From assembly GCA_035538795.1 (NCBI GenBank), contig DATLJS010000017.1, forward strand, positions 21,553 through 85,552: 64,000 nt of DNA. The letters are read 5' to 3'. Source of the stretch: JAJZGK01 sp035538795. Its GTDB lineage: Bacteria > Pseudomonadota > Alphaproteobacteria > Rhodospirillales > Magnetospirillaceae. Shown here piece by piece: positions 32,868 through 43,049 of this stretch; positions within the stretch are counted from its first letter, which is position 1, and each line of letters opens with the position of its first letter. Below the pieces are notes generated by a model that saw only the letters and a program-made list of their open reading frames with translations, did not search any database and was not told the origin of the DNA. The translations under genes were made by a program, and so were the position numbers.

Positions 32868-35168
32868 ATGAGAATGGCATTCCGTTTTATTCTGCCGCTG
32901 CTGGCGGCGCTGGGAAGCATCGCCCTGGGCGCCATGCCTTTGCTCGACCATTTGATCGACAGATGGTCGCGGTCCGACTTGGAAACACGCTCGCGGCTGG
33001 TGTTCTATTCGGTCCAAGACAGTCTGGTCGGTCTGGTCTCGGCCAACGCCGATGAAAAAATCAACGAATTGTTCCGGCATATCGCCCGCGACCGGCAGAT
33101 TCTGGCGGTCGGTTTGTGTACGCCGGATTCCCGCCTGACGCATGCATCGCCCATGTGGCCGAAAGACCGTGTTTGCCCGGCGGCGCCCGTCGCCGGACAA
33201 GCTTTCACGCAGGATGCCGTCGAAGACGGAGCGGTCCTGACTTCGACCTTCGCCTTGACCGGTAGCGGCAAGGATCTGGCGGGAAAGGATCTCGGTCGTC
33301 TGGTCATTCTACAGAGTTTCGGCGGGGGCCAGAATCGCAGTTCCGGGGTGAAATATTACATGACGGGGTTTCTGGCCCTGTTGGGAGTACTGGCTGCCGC
33401 TGCCACCGTGCTGGTGGCACGCTTGACGCTGCGTCGGTGGATGCAGGCGATTCATAAGGGTCTGTCGGTCAAAGCCGGAGGAAGCCCGAAAGCTTTGGCC
33501 CCCGAGATCGTGCCGCTGGTCGACGGCATGCGCGAACTGCTGCGGGACACCGACGGGCCGCAAGCCCAGGCCGAGGCGATCCGCATCGACTGGGGGCCGG
33601 AAAACCTGCGCAGTCTTTTGCACAACGAACTGCCGGGAGCGGAAGTCCTGGTGGTGTCGAACCGCGAACCTTACGTCCATAACCTCGACGACGACGGCAG
33701 CATCCTGTTGCAGCGTCCCGCCAGTGGCGTGGTCACGGCCTTGGAGCCGATCATGCGGGCCTGCGGAGGAACCTGGATCGCGCATGGTCACGGCACGGCT
33801 GACCGCATGACCGTCGACGAGGCGGATCGTCTACAGGTGCCGCCGGACGAACCTGCCTACAGCCTGCGCCGGGTCTGGCTGTCGGATGATGAGTATGACG
33901 GCTATTACTACGGTTTCGCCAATGACGGTCTGTGGCCGCTTTGCCATATCGCTTTCGTGCGTCCCACCTTCCTTGCCTCGGATTGGGAGCGCTATTGCGA
34001 GGTCAACCGCAAGTTTGCCGATGCCGCGGTGGAAGAAGCCCGGACGCCCAATCCGGTGATCCTGATCCAGGATTACCATTTCGCTCTTTTACCCAAGCTT
34101 TTGCGCGAACGCTTGCCGGAAGCCACGATCATCACTTTTTGGCATATTCCCTGGCCCAATCCCGAGGTCTTCAGCATTTGTCCCTGGAAGGAAGAAATCC
34201 TGAGCGGCCTGCTGGGCAGTTCGATCCTGGGCTTCCACACGCAATTCCACTGCCTGAATTTCCTCGATTCGGTGGACCGTTTCCTGGAATGCCATATCGA
34301 CCGAGAACAGAGCAGCGTCCGCGCCGGTTGCGGCTCGACCCTGGTGCGGCCTTATCCCATTTCCATCGAATGGCCGCCCGCGGCCATTCTGGAGCAGTCT
34401 CCGGTGGCGGAGTGCCGGGAAACCGTAAGGAGACGCTATAGCCTTGATCCGTCCCTTCTTTTGGCTGTCGGCGTCGAACGTTTCGACTACACGAAAGGCA
34501 TTGCCGACCGCTTTCATGCCGTGGCGAGCCTGCTTGAGCAGCATCCGGAATGGATCGGCCGCGTCACGCTTTTGCAGATTGCCGCGCCGACCCGTGGCCG
34601 TCTGGATGCTTATCGGGCGACCCAGGCCGAAGCGCAGGCCGTCGCTCAGGCCATCAACGACCGTTTCAGCCGCCCGGGATGGCAGCCCATCATTCTGGTG
34701 CAGCGCCACCACGAACCGGAAGAGGTGTTCACTTTGTTCCGTGCCGCCGATCTTTGCCTGGTGTCCAGCCTGCACGACGGCATGAATCTGGTGGCGAAGG
34801 AATTCGTTTCGGCCCGCGATGACGAAGACGGCGTCCTGGTGCTGTCGACTTTTGCCGGAGCGTCGCGCGAACTGCGCGAGGCGCTGATCGTCAACCCCTA
34901 TGACAGCCGCGCCATGGGCGAAAGCATCCATATGGCTCTGTCCATGCCCCTGGAACAGCGTCGTGAGAGGATGCGGCTGATGCGGGAGATGGTCGGAGAA
35001 CACAACGTCTATTTCTGGGCCGGCCGGATGCTGCTCGATGCCGCGCGCATGCGCAAGCGGCGGCAGATCGAACTGCATGTTGTCGATACGCCCCAGGTCG
35101 TGCTTCACGGTGAGGTCGAGGCGGATGACGGCGAAAAGAATGGCCGCAAACGATTTGCCACCGGTTGA
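32868..35168 (+). CDS. otsA: Membrane-anchored trehalose-6-phosphate synthase with sensor-like N-terminus
   Basis: The C-terminal part (about residues 265-735) is a GT20 trehalose-6-phosphate synthase that joins UDP-glucose and glucose 6-phosphate (VLVVSNREPYVHN, IQDYHFALLPKLLRERLP, FWHIPWPNPE, VGVERFDYTKGI, SSLHDGMNLVAKEFV). Ahead of it are a transmembrane helix (about 7-25), an extracytoplasmic region of about 140 residues with two Cys, and a second helix (about 166-187) followed by a HAMP-like linker, the layout of a chemoreceptor or kinase sensor. At 766 residues it is about 300 longer than a plain OtsA. The otsB ATG lies within its 3' end. The architecture suggests that trehalose synthesis is switched at the membrane by an outside signal. 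Confidence 0.88.
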   Translation: MRMAFRFILPLLAALGSIALGAMPLLDHLIDRWSRSDLETRSRLVFYSVQDSLVGLVSANADEKINELFRHIARDRQILAVGLCTPDSRLTHASPMWPKDRVCPAAPVAGQAFTQDAVEDGAVLTSTFALTGSGKDLAGKDLGRLVILQSFGGGQNRSSGVKYYMTGFLALLGVLAAAATVLVARLTLRRWMQAIHKGLSVKAGGSPKALAPEIVPLVDGMRELLRDTDGPQAQAEAIRIDWGPENLRSLLHNELPGAEVLVVSNREPYVHNLDDDGSILLQRPASGVVTALEPIMRACGGTWIAHGHGTADRMTVDEADRLQVPPDEPAYSLRRVWLSDDEYDGYYYGFANDGLWPLCHIAFVRPTFLASDWERYCEVNRKFADAAVEEARTPNPVILIQDYHFALLPKLLRERLPEATIITFWHIPWPNPEVFSICPWKEEILSGLLGSSILGFHTQFHCLNFLDSVDRFLECHIDREQSSVRAGCGSTLVRPYPISIEWPPAAILEQSPVAECRETVRRRYSLDPSLLLAVGVERFDYTKGIADRFHAVASLLEQHPEWIGRVTLLQIAAPTRGRLDAYRATQAEAQAVAQAINDRFSRPGWQPIILVQRHHEPEEVFTLFRAADLCLVSSLHDGMNLVAKEFVSARDDEDGVLVLSTFAGASRELREALIVNPYDSRAMGESIHMALSMPLEQRRERMRLMREMVGEHNVYFWAGRMLLDAARMRKRRQIELHVVDTPQVVLHGEVEADDGEKNGRKRFATG

Positions 35169-35892
35169 CTGGACCAGATGGGCAATGTTCCTGGATATCG
35201 ACGGAACATTGCTCGATCTGGCGCCAAGGCCGGATCAGGTTGTCGTTCCCGACGGATTGCTGGTGTTGCTTGATGCCTTGTCCATCCGTTTGTCGGGGGC
35301 GATGGCTCTGATCAGCGGGCGAAGTCTGGCGGATATCGACCGGCTGCTTCCCGGAGGGCGCGACGCGGCGGGAACCCACGGCGCCGAATGGCGATTGTCG
35401 GGAATATCGCCGGCCCCTCGGCGGCAGGACTGGCTTGATGCGGCGATTGCCGACATCCGGGCGGAAATCCGCAGCCTGCCCGGCATCCTGATGGAAACGA
35501 AACCCTGCTCTGTCGCCTTGCATTTTCAGCCTGTTCCGGAACATGAGCCAGCCGTTCTGGCCTTGCTGGACAGAATCGCCGGCGACTCCTCCGTCCCGCT
35601 GCGGGTCTTGCGGGGAAAAGCGATGGCGGAGCTGATACCCGTCGGACAGAACAAAGGCCGGGCCATCGAACGTTTCATGCGCTTTTCTCCCTATGCCGAA
35701 CGGCTGCCGGTCTTCATCGGAGACGATGTGACCGACGAGGATGGCTTCGACGCCGTCGACCGGATGGGCGGCGTCTCGATCCGGGTCGGCGCGTTATCTG
35801 GGGAAAAGACTCTCAATCTGCCGTCATCGGCGGCGGTCCGTCATTGGCTTGCCGGTCTGGGGCATTCGCTAGGAGGCATGGTCGCGCAATGA
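35125..35892 (+). CDS. otsB: Trehalose-6-phosphate phosphatase
   Basis: This 255-residue HAD-superfamily phosphatase releases trehalose from trehalose 6-phosphate. Motif I is FLDIDGTLLDLAP and the C-terminal Mg-binding motif is FIGDDVTDEDGF; ALISGRSLADIDRL and GTHGAEWR are typical of OtsB. I chose ATG 35125, with GAGG about nine bases upstream, giving a 44-base overlap with otsA in another frame. ATG 35140 is an alternative. The stop overlaps the next ATG by 4 bases. Confidence 0.92.
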   Translation: MTAKRMAANDLPPVDWTRWAMFLDIDGTLLDLAPRPDQVVVPDGLLVLLDALSIRLSGAMALISGRSLADIDRLLPGGRDAAGTHGAEWRLSGISPAPRRQDWLDAAIADIRAEIRSLPGILMETKPCSVALHFQPVPEHEPAVLALLDRIAGDSSVPLRVLRGKAMAELIPVGQNKGRAIERFMRFSPYAERLPVFIGDDVTDEDGFDAVDRMGGVSIRVGALSGEKTLNLPSSAAVRHWLAGLGHSLGGMVAQ

Positions 35893-37679
35893 ACACGCTT
35901 GAATTGGGCGTTATCGGCAATTGCAACGTCGCCGCGCTGGTCGACACTTCAGCTTCCATCGTCTGGAGCTGTTTTCCCAGATTTGACGGCGACGCGGTCT
36001 TTTCCTCTCTTTTGAACGGAGCGGCGGCCGGGATGAAGGACGACAGCTCTTTCTCGCTGGAACTGGTTGACCAACTGCACGCGAATCAAAGCTATCTGCC
36101 CAATTCGGCTATTCTGCGCACGGTTCTGTACGACCATCACGGCGGCGAGGCCGAGGTCGTCGATTTCGCGCCCAGATTCGCCCACTACGAACGCATTTAC
36201 CGCCCGCCGATGATCGTGCGGCGGATCAGGCCTTTGCACGGCCGTCCCCGTCTGCGGGTCCGGTTGCGGCCGCGTTTCGAAAACGGCGCCCTGTCGCCCG
36301 AGATCACCCGGGGCAGCAATCATATCCGTTACGTTTCTCCGGCCCAGACATTGCGTCTAACTACCAACGCCGCCGTTTCCTATATCATCGACGAGCGTCC
36401 TTTCGTGCTCGACCGTCCCATCGACCTCATGCTGGGGAGCGATGAAAGCCTTCAGTCCGGTTTGGAGACGACGGCGCGCGATCTGTTCGAGCGCACGCTC
36501 AATCACTGGAACAACTGGGTGCGCGGGCTGTCGATTCCGTTCGAATGGCAAGACGCGGTGATTCGCGCCGCCATCACCCTGAAACTTTGCAATTTCGAGG
36601 AAACTGGGGCGATCGTCGCGGCTTTGACCACTTCGATACCGGAAGCGCCCGAAAGCGAGCGCAACTGGGATTACCGCTATTGCTGGCTGCGCGACGCCTA
36701 TTTCGTCATTCATGCCCTCAACCGTCTGGGCGTGACCCGGACGATGGAGGATTATCTTCGTTTCATCGGCGATATCGTCGAAGACGCCACCGAAGGCGAC
36801 CTGCGCCCCGTCTACGGCATCACCCGGGACGCCTCCATTGATGAGACCGTCGTCAGTCATCTGACCGGCTATCGGGGCTGCGGCCCGGTCCGCATCGGCA
36901 ACCAGGCATATCTTCAGAAGCAGAATGATGTTTACGGCAGCGTGGCGCTGGCGGCGACGCATGCTTTTTACGATCAGCGGCTGATTCCCTCGGGCGGCTT
37001 GCCCTTGTTCGAACAACTGGAACGGTTGGGCAAGCGCGCTTCCGCCGTGTTCGATAAGCCCGATGCCGGTCCCTGGGAGTTCCGGACCATCGCCTCGGTC
37101 CATACGTTTTCGGCGGTGATGTGCTGGGCGGCGTGCGATCGTCTGGCCAAGGTGGCGATCCATCTGGGGTTGGTGGACCGGGGGCGGCATTGGCGCCGGG
37201 AAGCGGACCGCCTGCACGGCATTATCTGCGAACGGGCCTGGAATCCGGACCTGAACAGCTTCGTCTCGACCTTTGAGGGCCAGGATTTGGACGCGACGCT
37301 GTTCCTACTTCACGAACTGGATTTTCTCGATGCCGACGATCCGCGCTTCGCTTCTACGGTCGATACGGTGGCCAGCCGTTTGCAAACTGGGGATTTCCTG
37401 TTCCGTTATGTCGGCGAGGACGATTTCGGCCGTCCCAAGACGGCTTTCGTCATCTGCGTCTTCTGGTACATCGACGCCTTGGCCACGCTGGGCCGGATTG
37501 ACGAAGCGCGTAAGCTTTTTGAAAAGGTCTTGAACTATCGCAACACTCTTGGCCTGCTGTCCGAGGATATCGATCCGCATTCCGGCGAATTGTGGGGTAA
37601 TTTCCCCCAGACATATTCCATGGTCGGCCTGATCAACTGCGCCATGCGGCTTTCTAGGAATTGGGAAGAGGCGTTCTGA
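35889..37679 (+). CDS. Glycoside hydrolase family 15 protein (glucoamylase/trehalase-like)
   Basis: This 596-residue protein has the GH15 layout: an N-terminal beta-sandwich (VDTSASIVWSCFPRFDGDAVF) and a C-terminal (alpha/alpha)6 barrel. The barrel shows PEAPESERNWDYRYCWLRDAYF around the general acid and SGELWGNFPQTYSMVGLI around the general base. Members near otsAB in bacteria often act as trehalases or cut alpha-linked glucans. There is no signal peptide, so it should be cytoplasmic. ATGA overlap with otsB makes it the third gene of the operon. It may turn trehalose over, balancing synthesis; the exact substrate cannot be read from sequence. Confidence 0.88.
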   Translation: MNTLELGVIGNCNVAALVDTSASIVWSCFPRFDGDAVFSSLLNGAAAGMKDDSSFSLELVDQLHANQSYLPNSAILRTVLYDHHGGEAEVVDFAPRFAHYERIYRPPMIVRRIRPLHGRPRLRVRLRPRFENGALSPEITRGSNHIRYVSPAQTLRLTTNAAVSYIIDERPFVLDRPIDLMLGSDESLQSGLETTARDLFERTLNHWNNWVRGLSIPFEWQDAVIRAAITLKLCNFEETGAIVAALTTSIPEAPESERNWDYRYCWLRDAYFVIHALNRLGVTRTMEDYLRFIGDIVEDATEGDLRPVYGITRDASIDETVVSHLTGYRGCGPVRIGNQAYLQKQNDVYGSVALAATHAFYDQRLIPSGGLPLFEQLERLGKRASAVFDKPDAGPWEFRTIASVHTFSAVMCWAACDRLAKVAIHLGLVDRGRHWRREADRLHGIICERAWNPDLNSFVSTFEGQDLDATLFLLHELDFLDADDPRFASTVDTVASRLQTGDFLFRYVGEDDFGRPKTAFVICVFWYIDALATLGRIDEARKLFEKVLNYRNTLGLLSEDIDPHSGELWGNFPQTYSMVGLINCAMRLSRNWEEAF

Positions 37680-37705
37680 GCGTTCGATCCCTTGCGGCAA
37701 AGGCG

Positions 37706-40393
37706 TCAGAATTGACGCAGGATGTACGGCAGGATGCCGCCATGACGGTAATATTCGACCTCGATGGGCGTGTCGATCCGCAGCAAAAGACGGCACTCTG
37801 TCACATCCGAACCGCCCGAGCGGGTGATGCGCAGGATGATCTGCTGCCCTGGCGACAGGTCGTTTTCCACATCCAGCAGATCGAACGTCTCATCGCCCTT
37901 CAATTCTAGGGAGGCGGCGCTCTCGCCGGGCTGGAACTGTAGGGGCAAGACGCCCATGCCGACCAGATTGGAGCGGTGGATGCGCTCGAAGCTGCGGGCG
38001 ATCACGGCCTTGACTCCTAACAGTCGGGTACCCTTGGCCGCCCAGTCGCGGCTGGAGCCGGTTCCGTATTCCTCGCCGGCGAAGATGACGGTGGGGATGC
38101 CCGCCCGCTGATAGTCCATGGCGGCGTCATAGATGAAGCGCTGCGCTCCGTCGGGTTGGCTGACGGTCAGTCCGCCCTCGATCGGCCGTCCGTCGGGGCC
38201 GGGAGGCAGCATCAGGTTGCGGATGCGCACATTGGCGAAAGTGCCGCGCATCATGATTTCATGATTACCCCGGCGAGAGCCGTAGCTGTTGAAATCGGCC
38301 ACCGGCACGCCGAGGGACTGCAGGTAGAGACCGGCGGGAGTGCTGGGTTTGATCGATCCGGCCGGGCTGATGTGGTCGGTGGTGACGGAATCGCCGAAGA
38401 TGGCCAAGGCGCGGGCGCCGCGAATGGCGGCGGCGGCGGCCGGTTCTGCAGTGAAGCCGTCAAAGAAGGGCGGGCGGGCGATATAGCTGGACGGGGTCCA
38501 GCCGTAGACCTCGCCGGCCGGAGCCGCGATTTCGTCCCATAGCGGGTTGCCATGGGCGAAGTCCTGGTACAGGCGATGATAGCTTTCCGGAACGATGGCC
38601 TGTTTCAAAGCGGCGGCGATGTCGCCTTGGCTGGGCCATATGTCGCGCAGCATGACCGGGCGTCCGTCGGCGCCGTGCCCCAGCGGTTCACGATCCAGGT
38701 CGATGCCGACCCGTCCGGCCAGAGCCATGGCGACCACTAGCGGCGGGCTCATCAGGAAGTTGGCTTTGATGGCGGGATGGATGCGGGCCTCGAAGTTGCG
38801 GTTTCCCGATAGCACCGAGGCGCAGATCAAATCCTGTTCGGTCACCACCCGCTCGATCTCGGCGTCCAGAGGACCGGAATTGCCGATGCAGGTGGTGCAG
38901 CCGTAGGCGACCACGCGGAAGCCCAATTGCGCCAAGGGTTCCTGCAATCCGCTTCGGGCCAGATAGTCGGTGACCACCCGCGAGCCGGGTGCCAGCGAGG
39001 TTTTGACGCGGGCCGGCACCGTCAGCCCCTTGGCCACGGCGTTGCGCGCCAGCAGGCCGGCGGCCAGCATGACGCCGGGGTTCGAGGTATTGGTGCAAGA
39101 CGTGATGGCGGCGATCAGAATGTCGCCCTGGCCGATATCGCCGCCGCTCAGACCGTGGCGGCGGGGGGCGTCGGGTTTGCCGTAGCCGTCCTGGCTGGCG
39201 GGTCTGGCCAGCAGATCGGCGAAGCGGGCCTTCAGATCGGACAGAGGGATGCGGTCCTGGGGGCGTTTCGGTCCGGCGACGCAGGGCACGATGTTGCCCA
39301 GGTCCAATTCGATGACGTCGCTGTAATCGATGTCGCCCAAATCCGGCATGCCGAACATTTGCTGGGCCTGGAAATAGCGGCGGAAGGCCTCCACGTCCTC
39401 GGCCGGGCGGCCGGTGGCGGTCAGATAGGCCGCCGTTTCCTCGTCCGGCGGAAAGAACCCCATGGTCGCGCCGTATTCCGGAGCCATGTTGGCGATGGTG
39501 GCGCGGTCCGGCAAGGTCAGCGAGGCTGCGCCCGGGCCGAAAAACTCGACGAATTTTCCCACCACGCGGGTTTTGCGCAGCAGCTCGGTGATGGCCAGCA
39601 CCAGATCGGTGGCCGTCACGCCTGGGCGCAGATGCCCGGTCAGATGCACGCCGACGACATCGGGCGTCAGGATATAGATCGGCTGGCCCAGCATGCCGGC
39701 TTCCGCCTCGATGCCGCCGACGCCCCAGCCGACCACGCCCAGGGCGTTGATCATGGTGGTGTGGGAATCGGTGCCGACCAGGGTGTCCGGGAAAAAGACA
39801 TCGCTCTTGCGGGCCAGTCCGCGCGCCAGATATTCCAGGTTGACCTGATGAACGATGCCGATGCCCGGCGGCACCACATGGAAGGTTTCGAAGGCCTGCA
39901 TGCCCCATTTGATGAAGCGGTATCTTTCGGCGTTGCGATGGAATTCCAGCCCCATGTTCAGCGACAGGGCGTTCTGCTCGCGGAAGTGGTCAATCTGTAC
40001 GGAATGATCGACCACCAGATCCACCGGCACCAGCGGTTCAATGGATTTAGGGCTGAGACCGGCCTGGGCGGCGGCGTCGCGCATGGCCGCCAGATCGCAC
40101 AGCAGCGGCACCCCGGTAAAGTCCTGCAACAGAATGCGGGCGACGACGAAAGGAATTTCGGCGTCGCGGTCGGTCTTGGGACTCCAGCCGGCCAATTGGC
40201 GCAGATGGCGCTCGTCGATCCGTTTGCCGTCCATGTTGCGCAGCACGGATTCCAAAATGATCCTGAGCGATACCGGCAGGCGGGAAATCTTGCCGAAACC
40301 GGCGGCCTCCAGTGCGGGAAGCGAATAGAGACTGGCTGTTCGTCCTTCGCTGGGCTGGAAATCGCGGCGGGCGGAATTCGGATCGAAAGTCAT
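37706..40393 (-). CDS. acnA: Aconitate hydratase A
   Basis: This 895-residue TCA-cycle enzyme interconverts citrate and isocitrate. It is of the AcnA/IRP1 type: DLVVDHSVQIDHF, FPDTLVGTDSHTTMINALG, [4Fe-4S] ligands in ITSCTNTSNP and YGCTTCIGNSGP, and the active-site loop GEEYGTGSSRDWAAKG in the swivel domain. The length is normal. ATG 40393 is preceded by AAAGG; an open extension to 40459 is not needed. The 3' end converges on the GH15 gene with only 26 bases between. Confidence 0.95.
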   Translation of the reverse strand: MTFDPNSARRDFQPSEGRTASLYSLPALEAAGFGKISRLPVSLRIILESVLRNMDGKRIDERHLRQLAGWSPKTDRDAEIPFVVARILLQDFTGVPLLCDLAAMRDAAAQAGLSPKSIEPLVPVDLVVDHSVQIDHFREQNALSLNMGLEFHRNAERYRFIKWGMQAFETFHVVPPGIGIVHQVNLEYLARGLARKSDVFFPDTLVGTDSHTTMINALGVVGWGVGGIEAEAGMLGQPIYILTPDVVGVHLTGHLRPGVTATDLVLAITELLRKTRVVGKFVEFFGPGAASLTLPDRATIANMAPEYGATMGFFPPDEETAAYLTATGRPAEDVEAFRRYFQAQQMFGMPDLGDIDYSDVIELDLGNIVPCVAGPKRPQDRIPLSDLKARFADLLARPASQDGYGKPDAPRRHGLSGGDIGQGDILIAAITSCTNTSNPGVMLAAGLLARNAVAKGLTVPARVKTSLAPGSRVVTDYLARSGLQEPLAQLGFRVVAYGCTTCIGNSGPLDAEIERVVTEQDLICASVLSGNRNFEARIHPAIKANFLMSPPLVVAMALAGRVGIDLDREPLGHGADGRPVMLRDIWPSQGDIAAALKQAIVPESYHRLYQDFAHGNPLWDEIAAPAGEVYGWTPSSYIARPPFFDGFTAEPAAAAAIRGARALAIFGDSVTTDHISPAGSIKPSTPAGLYLQSLGVPVADFNSYGSRRGNHEIMMRGTFANVRIRNLMLPPGPDGRPIEGGLTVSQPDGAQRFIYDAAMDYQRAGIPTVIFAGEEYGTGSSRDWAAKGTRLLGVKAVIARSFERIHRSNLVGMGVLPLQFQPGESAASLELKGDETFDLLDVENDLSPGQQIILRITRSGGSDVTECRLLLRIDTPIEVEYYRHGGILPYILRQF

Positions 40394-40672
40394 GATGGCG
40401 CCTTTCGGAAAAGAAACCTGCCGTGGACATCGGCATGCGGCCGCGCTCTTCGCCGGCAATGGCGGCTTGACTTGTTTCTGGAACGTTTCCTGAGGCCGTT
40501 CCGGATTGCCGGCAGGCGGTCTGATGCCATGATCCTCTTCTGACTTGGGGAAAGGAAGCCCGATGACAATATCTCTTATGGCGGAAAGCCAGGCATTCTG
40601 CCGGATGTGAAAAAAGGCCTGACCGGTTCATTGTTTCGATAAGCTGATTTCGGCTTGACGTGGGAGGGCGAC

Positions 40673-42057
<1,385 letters not shown>

Positions 42058-42061
<4 letters not shown>

Positions 42062-42930
42062 ACCTGTTTGTCGTTGTCGATGGGATAAAGCCCACCCAGG
42101 CATTTGCGGTAGATGATCCAATAGATGGCGCCCACCAGCAGCGAGCCGCCGACGATGTTGCCCAGAGTGGCGAAAAGCAGGTTGTGTAGCACCGAGCCGA
42201 TGGTCAGAACCGACAGGTCCAAGTCGGTGGGAATATGGCCGGTGGTCTTCAGCAGCAGGGCCAGGGGCAGGAAGAACTGGTTGGCGACGCAGTGTTCGAA
42301 GCCGGCAGCGACGAAGGCCGAAACCGGCAGCAGAATGGCGGCGACCTTGTCGACCACCGTGCGGCCGGCATAGGCCAGCCAGACGGCCAGACAGACCAGC
42401 AGGTTGCACAGCACACCCTTGACGAAGATGGTCAGGGAATCCGGGGCCACCTTGGCGACGGCCACCTTCAGCAGCGCCGTGCCGAAGCCGTCATTGTTCA
42501 GGCTGTAGGTGTGGGCCAGATACAGCAGTCCCGCCAGCCCCAAAGAGCCCACCAGATTGCCCAGCCAGACGATGACCCAGTTGCGCAGCACCGCCCGCAG
42601 GCTGATCTGCCGGTTGGCCCAGGCCATGACGATCAGATTGTTGCCGGTGAACAGTTCGGCGCCGGCCACCAGCACCACCAGCAGGCCCAGGGAAAAGCCG
42701 ACGCCTCCCAGCATGCGCTGCAAGGCGAAGCTTAAGGCCGGATCGGCTTGCATGATCAGAAAATACATGGCTCCCAGGCCGATGCTGCCGCCGGCGACGA
42801 TGGACAGCATGAAACTGGGCAGAAAAGGCATGGTGGCCTTTTTGACGCCCAGTTTTTCCACATTCGCCTGAATCTGGGCGGGGGAATAGCAGTCCAGCCC
42901 GAAAATCTCGCTCTTCGGGGCGTCGCTCAT
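42058..42930 (-). CDS. focA: Formate channel of the FNT family
   Basis: This 290-residue integral membrane pentameric channel exports or imports formate (nitrite is the alternative substrate). Six hydrophobic segments are visible, with family motifs LLVVLVAGAELFTGNNLIV and GVLCNLLVCLAVWLAYAGRT, and GFEHCVANQFFLPLALL. ATG 42930 follows GGAGAGG. It is the last gene of the pyruvate/formate block, 119 bases after pta. That context favours formate, made by PflB, as the cargo. Confidence 0.9.
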
Positions 42931-43049
42931 GATGCCTCTCCTCGAAGGAAAAAGGGCGGCCGCCACCCAGGGGTCGGGAGGAAAAAACAGGGAGGCGGCC
43001 GTCAGTTCGCCATCGGTGGAGGCCGATGGCGCAGGGAACGGAGTGAACG

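Noticed and set aside
35844..35888. Earlier start for the GH15 gene
   Set aside because: It would only extend into otsB; ATG 35889 gives the usual N-terminus and the 4-base overlap.
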